A DNA stretch of 6,884 nucleotides from Chloroflexota bacterium (GTDB taxonomy: Bacteria > Chloroflexota > Anaerolineae > Anaerolineales > Villigracilaceae), in assembly GCA_016875755.1 (NCBI GenBank), contig VGOX01000118.1, positions 1 through 6,884 on the forward strand, given 5' to 3'. Shown piece by piece: positions 1-6,884 of the stretch. The notes under the pieces were generated by a model. That model was not told the origin of the DNA and searched no databases. It saw only the letters and a list, made by a program, of their open reading frames with translations. A program made the translations under genes and the position numbers. How positions within the stretch are numbered: position 1 is the stretch's first letter; each line of letters opens with the position of its first letter.

Positions 1-109
1 CAAGCGCAACCGCGCGGACTTCATTCTTCCTTGTTGCGGGCATCATCAACATGATGACCCCTGCGACGAAGGGAAGGAAAGTGATAATACTTAGGATGGG
101 AAAATTCAT
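1..109 (-). CDS. Second NuoM-like proton-translocating subunit of complex I (5' end only)
   Basis: Only the first 36 codons are present; the gene continues past the left edge. The visible protein starts MNFPILSIITF and continues with a Leu-Pro motif, a hydrophobic stretch ending in Met-Met-Pro, a short polar loop, then Arg-Ala-Val-Ala-Leu. Aligned without gaps from its FLP motif to this Ala-Leu, it matches the N-terminus of the NuoM encoded just upstream at about 11 of 26 positions. It lacks the Pro-Glu motif usual near the start of NuoN. I therefore read it as a second NuoM and not the NuoN expected after nuoM, although NuoN cannot be excluded from 36 residues. The start at 109 is chosen because AGAGGTGG (113-120) then has a usable spacing. 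An in-frame ATG at 112 is the alternative, but it abuts the Shine-Dalgarno sequence. It begins 10 bases after the nuoM stop, so it is surely cotranscribed. Its expected role is proton translocation in the membrane arm. Confidence 0.72.
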   Translation of the reverse strand, partial: MNFPILSIITFLPFVAGVIMLMMPATRKNEVRAVAL

Positions 110-112
110 CAT

Positions 113-120
113 CCACCTCT
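113..120 (-). promoter_or_regulatory. Ribosome binding site of the second NuoM-like gene
   Basis: AGAGGTGG directly follows the TAA stop of nuoM and sits just before a double ATG (112 and 109). The spacing favours the second ATG at 109 as the true start. Confidence 0.6.
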
Positions 121-1643
121 TAGAACAGAGCCACTACGGCTTTGTTGATTACTTCGAGAAGCCACGCGGGCCAGATGCCAAGAATAAGCATCAGCGCCAT
201 AAGCGGAACAATGACGAAAAGTTCGCGCGTGTTGATCTCGGTCAGTTTGTGTTCGCCGTGTGCCCAATGTTCGTTCATGGGTCCGTGCAGGACGCTCTTG
301 ATGCCCTTGAGGATGTACGCGCCTGTGAAGAGCAGACCAAGCATGGCAATGACGGTGTAGATGGTCAGCACGGGATACGCGCCTCGTACCACCATGAACT
401 CGGAGACGAAACCATTGAGCCCAGGCAACCCGAGAGATGCCATGCTGGTGAAGATCAGGATACCACCGTAGATTGGCACCAGCGGGAACAAGCCGCCGAA
501 ATCATTCAGGTTGCGGGTATGGGTGCGTTCATAGATGACACCGACGAGGAAGAACATTCCAGCCGCCGATAAACCGTGATTGAACATCTGCAAGACGGCG
601 CCGCTCATGGCGATGTGCGCATCCGCTGTGCCAGAAGCCAAGCCTGCCGCCGCAATACCGAGGACGACAAAGCCCATGTGATTGACAGAAGAATACGCAA
701 CGAGCCGTTTGAAGTCTGTTTGACCGAAGGAACCGAATGCACCAAAGACGATTGTGCCAACAGCAAGGACAGCCAGCGCCCCTGCAAAGATCTTGGCTTC
801 GAGCGGATAAAGCGGTAGCACCAAGCGGATAAAGCCATATGCGCCAAGTTTCAGAAGCACGCCAGCAAGAATCATCGAGCCAGCAGTGGGAGCTTCGGTA
901 TGCGCGTCAGGCAACCAGGTGTGGAATGGCCACAGTGGCACTTTGACGGCGAAGGCGATTGCAAATGCCCAGAACGCTATCGTCTTGACAGTGTGAACTG
1001 GCATCCCAAGCAAGATGGAGCCAGCATCCAGCGAATTCCAACGCTGGTAGAGAATGACCAAGTCATAGGTCCCGAAAAGAACGCCGAGCAATTGCACCGC
1101 AAGCAGCAAGCCCAGCGAACCGCCCATTGTGTAGATCATGAACTTGAGCGAAGCATAATCCCGATTGGCACTGCCCCACTGGTTGATGAGGAAGTACATC
1201 GGGACAAGACCGATCTCCCAGAACACAAAGAAGATCAGCAGGTCGAGCGCCATGAACACACCGAGCATCCCCGTTTCCAGAAACAGGAACAGCATCATGT
1301 ACGGCTTGACGCGATCCGTCACGCTGAAGGATGCGAGAATGGCGAGCGGCGTCAACAGAGTGGTGAGCAAAACCATCGAGAGCGAGATGCCATCCACACC
1401 AAGGTGGAAGGACGAATTGATGGCTTCGTACCAGACGTATTTTTCTTCGAATTGAAAGCCCGTTACATTCGGGTCGAAGTTTGTCCAGAGCACGAGTGTG
1501 AGGACGAAGGGAATCAGGCTGGCGGAAAGAGCAAACCAGCGCAGAAGTTTCGTCTCATTGCTCGGCAGGAAGAGCATGATCAATGCCGCAATGGTCGGCA
1601 GGAACAGGATCAGGCTAAGGAGATGAGTATTGAGAAAATCCAT
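120..1643 (-). CDS. nuoM: NADH:quinone oxidoreductase subunit M (NuoM), proton-pumping antiporter-like subunit
   Basis: This 507-residue polytopic membrane protein has the usual NuoM length (about 500). It is one of the Mrp-antiporter-like subunits that carry protons across the membrane arm of complex I. Family hallmarks seen are the transmembrane Glu in FFVFWEIGLVPMYFLI (E143, matching E. coli E144), the broken-helix Lys in AVKVPLWPFHTWLPDAHTEA (K234), a second buried Lys in GVLLKLGAYGF (K265), and the distal Glu in GFVSEFMV (E415, equivalent to E. coli E407). All proton-path residues are therefore intact. A His-rich loop (H453, H459, H462, H465) precedes the conserved INTREL segment near residues 470-475. 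The start ATG at 1643 is supported by AGGAG (1650-1654) six bases upstream; nine bases separate it from the nuoL stop. The next gene also looks NuoM-like, so which of the two is the ancestral NuoM cannot be decided here. Confidence 0.97.
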   Translation of the reverse strand: MDFLNTHLLSLILFLPTIAALIMLFLPSNETKLLRWFALSASLIPFVLTLVLWTNFDPNVTGFQFEEKYVWYEAINSSFHLGVDGISLSMVLLTTLLTPLAILASFSVTDRVKPYMMLFLFLETGMLGVFMALDLLIFFVFWEIGLVPMYFLINQWGSANRDYASLKFMIYTMGGSLGLLLAVQLLGVLFGTYDLVILYQRWNSLDAGSILLGMPVHTVKTIAFWAFAIAFAVKVPLWPFHTWLPDAHTEAPTAGSMILAGVLLKLGAYGFIRLVLPLYPLEAKIFAGALAVLAVGTIVFGAFGSFGQTDFKRLVAYSSVNHMGFVVLGIAAAGLASGTADAHIAMSGAVLQMFNHGLSAAGMFFLVGVIYERTHTRNLNDFGGLFPLVPIYGGILIFTSMASLGLPGLNGFVSEFMVVRGAYPVLTIYTVIAMLGLLFTGAYILKGIKSVLHGPMNEHWAHGEHKLTEINTRELFVIVPLMALMLILGIWPAWLLEVINKAVVALF

Positions 1644-1652
1644 CTTGTGCTC

Positions 1653-3797
<2,145 letters not shown>

Positions 3798-3799
3798 AA

Positions 3800-3806
3800 C
3801 TCCCTA
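3800..3806 (-). promoter_or_regulatory. nuoL ribosome binding site overlapping the nuoK stop codon
   Basis: TAGGGAG contains the nuoK stop TAG (3804-3806) and a purine-rich Shine-Dalgarno sequence only two bases before the nuoL ATG. The spacing is shorter than optimal. Initiation may depend on ribosomes terminating on nuoK. Confidence 0.6.
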
Positions 3807-4112
3807 CCACTTCATCATATCGAGTTCATCTGCAACCACCGTATTGCGGCGGCGGTACACAGAGATCACCAAAGCCAGACCCACGGCAACTTCTGCGGCG
3901 GCAACGACAAAGACGATGACAGTAAAGACCTGCCCCGCCATCGAAGTTACATCGCCGTAGCGCCAGAAGGCAACCAGGTTGATGTTCACGGCATTGAGCA
4001 TCAACTCAACACCCAGCAAAATTGCGACAGCATTCCTGCGGACGAGCACGCCGAACAGCCCAATGCTGAACAAAGCCGCCGCAAGCATGAGATACCACGA
4101 AAGAGGAACCAT
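3804..4112 (-). CDS. nuoK: NADH:quinone oxidoreductase subunit K (NuoK)
   Basis: This 102-residue protein with three transmembrane helices has the normal NuoK length (about 100). NuoK is homologous to MrpC/MnhC and, with NuoJ and NuoA, links the quinone-chamber subunit NuoH to the antiporter-like subunits. The two buried glutamates of the central carboxylate relay are present: E36 in LLGVELMLNAVN and E74 in AAAEVAVGLALV (E. coli E36 and E72). The N-terminus MVPLSWYLML is typical. AGGAGG (4123-4128) lies ten bases upstream of the ATG and supports the start. It overlaps the nuoJ stop codon. The protein ends with a short polar tail (ELDMMKW), and its stop overlaps the nuoL ribosome binding site. 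Confidence 0.97.
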   Translation of the reverse strand: MVPLSWYLMLAAALFSIGLFGVLVRRNAVAILLGVELMLNAVNINLVAFWRYGDVTSMAGQVFTVIVFVVAAAEVAVGLALVISVYRRRNTVVADELDMMKW

Positions 4113-4122
4113 AATTTGTGCG

Positions 4123-4129
4123 CCTCCTA
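4123..4129 (-). promoter_or_regulatory. nuoK ribosome binding site overlapping the nuoJ stop codon
   Basis: TAGGAGG joins the nuoJ stop TAG (4127-4129) to a perfect AGGAGG Shine-Dalgarno sequence ten bases before the nuoK ATG. This is the strongest ribosome binding site in the cluster. Confidence 0.75.
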
Positions 4130-4636
4130 TTTCTTGTTGAACGCGAGATAGACCGCGCCCACCAGCGCCGCCAACAAGAGGACGGACGCCACTTCAAACG
4201 GCAGGACATAGGCATTCGGCGAAACCAACGCCTCACCCAACGCACCCACCGCATCAAATTCGGACGGGATGGCGGCTGCGGTCTTCGAGAAGCCGCTCCA
4301 ACCTTGGAGCAAAAACGCAAAGCCTGCAAAGGTCAGCACAGCCAGAAGCGCACCCACCCACCAATTCTTATTCATCTGCGGCGTGTTATCACGCAGGTCC
4401 TTGCGGGTGAGCATGACCGCAAAGATGAATAGGATGGCGATCGCGCCGATATAGACCACGATCTGCACCACCGCAATGAAGTTCGCATTCAGCAATGCAT
4501 ACGTCACCGCCACGCCAAACAGTGTGGCAACCAGCCACAATGCCGCATGGACAAGGTTGCGCGTGGTCACCACCATCAAGCCAGAGCCAAGTGTGTACCC
4601 AGCAGTAATGAGAAAAATGATTTGTTCACCAGTCAT
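4127..4636 (-). CDS. nuoJ: NADH:quinone oxidoreductase subunit J (NuoJ)
   Basis: This 169-residue polytopic subunit is within the normal NuoJ range (165-200). It has five predicted membrane segments. The family signature around TM3, QIVVYIGAIAILFIFAVML (residues 58-76), includes the conserved Tyr and Gly (Y62, G64) where NuoJ has the pi-bulge helix that rearranges during coupling. The ARNLVHAALWL-type segment after TM1 (here TTRNLVHAALWLV, 24-36) is also typical. The last helix (about 142-166) carries PFEVASVLLLAALVGA, which matches the usual NuoJ ending. The ATG at 4636 is preceded by CGGGAG (4645-4650) at eight bases. It lies 15 bases after nuoH; nuoI, which usually sits between H and J, is missing here. 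Its stop TAG forms part of the nuoK ribosome binding site. Confidence 0.97.
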   Translation of the reverse strand: MTGEQIIFLITAGYTLGSGLMVVTTRNLVHAALWLVATLFGVAVTYALLNANFIAVVQIVVYIGAIAILFIFAVMLTRKDLRDNTPQMNKNWWVGALLAVLTFAGFAFLLQGWSGFSKTAAAIPSEFDAVGALGEALVSPNAYVLPFEVASVLLLAALVGAVYLAFNKK

Positions 4637-4651
4637 GTTACATTCTCCCGA

Positions 4652-5845
4652 TTAATGGGAAACCTCCGCAGGCTGTTTTGCGCCTTCCAACTGTTCGCGC
4701 TCCTTGTGCGTTGCAGAGCGGGCGATCTCAAGTGCCGCCCAGCCCGTCAACACATTCGCAAGGAACATGCCAGAGACGTAGAGCCAGGTCGGGGCGGAAG
4801 CCAGAAGCGCGTCCGCGAGAGCAGTCACAAGCACAAGCACAAACGCCAGCGGGGTCAGGAATTTCCAGTTGAAGGCAAGCATCTGATCGATACGGATACG
4901 CATCACCGTATAGCGCACCCACATGATGACCCAATATCCCACCATTGCCTTGATGACAAGAATGAGCACCGCAAGGAAGGGGCTGACCTGTTCGAGACCA
5001 AAGAAGCGATACCCGCCAAAGAACAGGATCGCCCAGAAGCCGCCGAAGGTGAAGGCGTGCAAAAGTTCACCCGCGAAGAACATGCCGAACTTCATGCCCG
5101 AATATTCAATGTTGAAGCCAGCTACCAACTCAGATTCGCCTTCCGCAAGGTCGAAGGGAGCGCGTCCCAATTCGGCGATGGCGGCGATCAGGAAGATCAA
5201 TGCGCCCAGTGGCGAGATCAAAAAATACCAAACATTCTGCGATTCGATGATGGTGTTCATGTTCATCGAACCCGAGAAGATCACGGGGATCATCAACATC
5301 GCCAGCATGGGAATCTCGAACGAGACCATCACCGCCACCTGACGGAAGCCGCCGATCGTCGCAAACTTATTGTTCGACGACCACCCCGCCATAATGATCG
5401 AAAGAGTGCCAATCGCGCCAGCCGCGATCAGAAAAAGCACGCCGACGTTCAGGTCCACACCAAGCATTACAGGCGCTAGAGGCACCACCGCCCACAAGAT
5501 CAACACCGATGCCATTGAGAGTATTGGCGCAAGGTTATAAACAACCTTATCTGCACCGCCCGGAGTTGTATCCTCCTTGATCATCAATTTGATGATGTCG
5601 GCAAAAGGCTGAATCAACCCAAACGGGCCCACACGATTGGGACCGAGACGGTCCTGGAAACGAGCCACCACCTTGCGCTCGACCCAAACCAGGAAAATAT
5701 CCAGCACCATCAAGATGATGATGAGCAGGAAAACGCCGAGAAAGGCAACCAGCACATGGGCAAGGACGGCATCCATGCCCCAGCCGGCAAAAATGCCTTC
5801 AAGCCAATCTGCGGCGACTTTTAAGGGATCATTCCAGAAATTCAT
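4652..5845 (-). CDS. nuoH: NADH:quinone oxidoreductase subunit H (NuoH), quinone-chamber membrane subunit
   Basis: NuoH forms the membrane side of the quinone-binding chamber and the start of the proton relay at the junction with the peripheral arm. The 397-residue product carries both family signatures. One is ERKVVARFQDRLGPNRVGP with its continuation FGLIQPFADIIKL (56-87). The other is AELGRAPFDLAEGESELVAG with its continuation FNIEYSGMKFGMFFAGE (224-260), including the acidic residues of the E-channel. It is some 70 residues longer than E. coli NuoH (325). A longer N-terminus (about residues 1-25) and a C-terminal extension account for this. The extension has a likely extra membrane helix near 353-372 and a charged tail ending in AEVSH. 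The ATG at 5845 follows AGGAGT (5851-5856) at five bases. A terminator-like hairpin lies upstream, between nuoA and this gene. Confidence 0.97.
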   Translation of the reverse strand: MNFWNDPLKVAADWLEGIFAGWGMDAVLAHVLVAFLGVFLLIIILMVLDIFLVWVERKVVARFQDRLGPNRVGPFGLIQPFADIIKLMIKEDTTPGGADKVVYNLAPILSMASVLILWAVVPLAPVMLGVDLNVGVLFLIAAGAIGTLSIIMAGWSSNNKFATIGGFRQVAVMVSFEIPMLAMLMIPVIFSGSMNMNTIIESQNVWYFLISPLGALIFLIAAIAELGRAPFDLAEGESELVAGFNIEYSGMKFGMFFAGELLHAFTFGGFWAILFFGGYRFFGLEQVSPFLAVLILVIKAMVGYWVIMWVRYTVMRIRIDQMLAFNWKFLTPLAFVLVLVTALADALLASAPTWLYVSGMFLANVLTGWAALEIARSATHKEREQLEGAKQPAEVSH

Positions 5846-5850
5846 AAAAC

Positions 5851-5856
5851 ACTCCT
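5851..5856 (-). promoter_or_regulatory. nuoH ribosome binding site
   Basis: AGGAGT lies five bases upstream of the nuoH ATG and just downstream of the terminator-like hairpin, so it would remain unpaired in a read-through transcript. Confidence 0.65.
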
Positions 5857-5867
5857 GTTACACAAAG

Positions 5868-5900
5868 AAAAGGCTGAAAGGAAAATCCGATCAGCCTTTT
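5868..5900 (-). terminator. Terminator-like hairpin between nuoA and nuoH
   Basis: The arms AAAAGGCTGA (5868-5877) and TCAGCCTTTT (5891-5900) are perfect 10-bp inverted repeats around a 13-base loop, which itself can pair GGA with TCC. Read on the minus strand, the hairpin ends in TTTT followed by CTTTG, resembling a Rho-independent terminator 20 bases after the nuoA stop. On the plus strand it is followed by TTCTCTTATTT, so it could act in both directions, but no plus-strand gene ends here. Since nuoH and later genes have no obvious promoter of their own, partial termination (attenuation) or RNA stabilisation at this point is as plausible as full termination. Confidence 0.6.
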
Positions 5901-5919
5901 TCTCTTATTTACACGAGAA

Positions 5920-6273
5920 TTAAACCCATTCCAACATTCCCTTGCGCCAGGTGTACACCAGGCCAACGATCAGAATGCTGACGAAGATGATGCCTTCGAT
6001 CACAACATACAACCCGAGTTGGCCAAGTTTGACAGCCCACGGAAACAAGAGAACCGCCTCAACATCAAAAACCAGGAAGACAAGTGCAAAAATATAATAC
6101 TGGGCTTTAAACTGAACCCACGCCTCCCCCACAGGTTCAATACCGCACTCATATGTTGATTCTTTGATGGGATTTGGCTTCTTCGGACCGAAGATGAAAC
6201 CTGCTGTAATCGCACCAATGGGAATGATCAGCCCAACGATGAGAAACAGCGCTACATACAGCCACTCATTCAT
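5920..6273 (-). CDS. nuoA: NADH:quinone oxidoreductase subunit A (NuoA)
   Basis: This small three-helix membrane subunit of complex I packs against NuoH, J and K near the junction with the peripheral arm. The 117-residue length is normal. The conserved loop YECGIEPVGEAW (41-52) contains the Cys whose exposure changes between the active and deactive forms of the enzyme in mitochondria. The second helix, FALVFLVFDVEAVLLFPWA, carries the relay carboxylates D70 and E72 (E. coli D79 and E81). The ATG at 6273 is supported by GGAG (6282-6285) at eight bases. In most bacteria nuoB, C and D follow; here nuoH follows after 74 bases and a hairpin. The preceding gene is unrelated and 117 bases away, so nuoA is probably the first gene of the operon. 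Confidence 0.97.
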   Translation of the reverse strand: MNEWLYVALFLIVGLIIPIGAITAGFIFGPKKPNPIKESTYECGIEPVGEAWVQFKAQYYIFALVFLVFDVEAVLLFPWAVKLGQLGLYVVIEGIIFVSILIVGLVYTWRKGMLEWV

Positions 6274-6281
6274 TTAAGATA

Positions 6282-6285
6282 CTCC
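6282..6285 (-). promoter_or_regulatory. nuoA ribosome binding site
   Basis: GGAG lies eight bases before the nuoA ATG; no competing in-frame start is needed. Confidence 0.55.
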
Positions 6286-6315
6286 AATGTGGAAATTTTT
6301 GGAACAAGCGCGAAA

Positions 6316-6324
6316 ATTGTACCA
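6316..6324 (-). promoter_or_regulatory. Possible extended -10 promoter of the nuo operon
   Basis: On the minus strand, TGGTACAAT matches the extended -10 form (TGn followed by a hexamer with five of six consensus bases). It would start transcription near 6309, giving a leader of about 35 bases before nuoA. No good -35 box is present at 16-18 bases; a perfect TTGACA (6353-6358) lies 31 bases upstream, too far to pair with it. The site is in the only sizeable gap upstream of nuoA, which supports the idea, but promoter rules for this lineage are uncertain. Confidence 0.3.
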
Positions 6325-6390
6325 TAAAGAACAAAGTGCCCCCCTGATAGCATGTCAATTTTTTGGGTGATTTTCGTCATATTTTCCCAT

Positions 6391-6884
6391 TCACCGCTTA
6401 ACGGTTTTTTTTCTCTTTTTTCTCCTGTTCCACAGATATTTAACGACATCATCGAAGAATGGGAGCCCAACAATGACTCCTAGAACCGACCCAACCACAC
6501 CGGAGGTGCGCACAAAATCGACGGAGAAACCGAAGAAATCCACCGCCTCGATCTCGACGAATTGGGCTGATAGCGCTATTCGGCTTTCTTCTCCGCTGGA
6601 GCGTTCGACAAAATTCAAATGCAGCCAAACCGTCCCACGATACATTCCCGTCGCTTGCGGGCGGACGCTCCAATAGAATGTAACCGATTCACCGCGAGTG
6701 AGCGGCTGATAAATGGGACCTGAAGGCTGCACATGAATGCCGGCAATGTCAAACCGTGCCTCGGCAGTGATGGTATGCGTTTCATATAGATTCGGGATTT
6801 CAACCACTTCCCCAACAACGATATTCCCGCCCGTTTGGGCTGTGGGAGTGATGTTGCCAAATTCATCGATCTCCAGCGTCAGAA
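6391..6884 (-). CDS. Membrane-anchored protein of unknown function, C-terminal part
   Basis: The reading frame is open to the right edge, so the N-terminus is missing and 163 residues are visible. An internal GTG at 6807 is unlikely to be the start, because coding continues upstream in frame. The visible part begins with LTLEIDEFGNITPTAQTGG and continues as alternating hydrophobic and polar strands, including SVTFYWSVRPQ, GMYRGTVWLHLNFVE and SRIALSAQFVEIEAV. This pattern suggests a beta-sandwich domain, probably outside the cytoplasm. A hydrophobic segment (SGVVGSVLGVIVGLPFF) follows, and the protein ends in a strongly basic tail (WNRRKKRKKTVKR), as in a single C-terminal membrane anchor with the tail in the cytoplasm by the positive-inside rule. 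I do not recognise the family. The resemblance to stalk-like domains of other Chloroflexota membrane proteins is an impression only. It is upstream of nuoA and separated from it by 117 bases, and nothing links it to complex I. Confidence 0.75.
   Translation of the reverse strand, partial: LTLEIDEFGNITPTAQTGGNIVVGEVVEIPNLYETHTITAEARFDIAGIHVQPSGPIYQPLTRGESVTFYWSVRPQATGMYRGTVWLHLNFVERSSGEESRIALSAQFVEIEAVDFFGFSVDFVRTSGVVGSVLGVIVGLPFFDDVVKYLWNRRKKRKKTVKR

Larger units (their letters stand above)
6274..6390. other. Intergenic region upstream of nuoA
   Basis: This 117-base AT-rich gap separates the unknown membrane protein from nuoA. It holds the possible extended -10 element, an isolated TTGACA, a run of six C on the plus strand and the nuoA ribosome binding site. 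No GC-rich terminator hairpin for the upstream gene was found, so read-through into nuoA is possible. Confidence 0.6.

Noticed and set aside
4547..5479. 310-codon open frame on the plus strand across nuoH and the nuoJ start
   Set aside because: It is antisense to clearly conserved nuo genes. Its composition, very rich in His, Arg, Glu, Asp and Gln, is what hydrophobic membrane-protein codons give when read on the opposite strand. There is no convincing ribosome binding site or recognisable domain.
6353..6358. Perfect TTGACA as a -35 box for nuoA
   Set aside because: At the normal 17-base spacing the following hexamer is TTTGTT, a poor -10. The better -10 element TACAAT is 31 bases away.
6393..6412. 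ACCG-CTTAA-CGGT hairpin followed by eight T on the plus strand
   Set aside because: The stem is only four pairs, no plus-strand gene ends here, and the T run is the complement of the Lys codons at the end of the upstream gene.

Overview
The window is one strand-coherent block of respiratory complex I (NADH:quinone oxidoreductase) membrane-arm genes. All are on the minus strand and read from right to left. In transcription order they are the 3' part of an unrelated membrane-anchored protein of unknown function (6391 to beyond 6884), nuoA (5920-6273), nuoH (4652-5845), nuoJ (4127-4636), nuoK (3804-4112), nuoL (1653-3797), nuoM (120-1643), and the first 36 codons of another antiporter-like subunit that runs off the left edge (109 down to 1). 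No RNA genes, CRISPR arrays, insertion sequences or long repeats were seen. No non-coding stretch exceeds 117 bases.

Two things differ from the textbook nuo operon (A-B-C-D-E-F-G-H-I-J-K-L-M-N). First, nuoA is followed directly by nuoH, and nuoH directly by nuoJ. The connecting and peripheral-arm genes nuoB, C, D and I (and E, F, G) are absent here, so this is a membrane-module cluster. A 10-bp perfect hairpin with a T-rich tail lies between nuoA and nuoH. Second, the gene after nuoM begins with a NuoM-like rather than NuoN-like N-terminus, and NuoL carries roughly 27 extra residues in its C-terminal lateral-helix region. Together these are the hallmarks of the so-called 2M complex I, which has a second NuoM inserted in the membrane arm and a longer NuoL lateral helix. 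This reading is an inference, because only 36 residues of the second NuoM-like protein are visible.

The genes would work together as follows. NuoA, H, J and K form the proximal membrane domain with the quinone-chamber subunit and the carboxylate relay. NuoL, NuoM and the next NuoM-like subunit are the Mrp-antiporter-like proton channels in series. From nuoH to the left edge the genes are 6-15 bases apart. In three junctions (J/K, K/L, L/M) the TAG stop codon is itself part of the next gene's Shine-Dalgarno sequence, indicating translational coupling.

The organism is most likely a bacterium of the Chloroflexota, perhaps Anaerolineae. This rests on my impression of the long NuoL and NuoH, the split nuo arrangement, moderate GC content and the style of the upstream protein. 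It is a judgement from memory of such genomes and not a database result.
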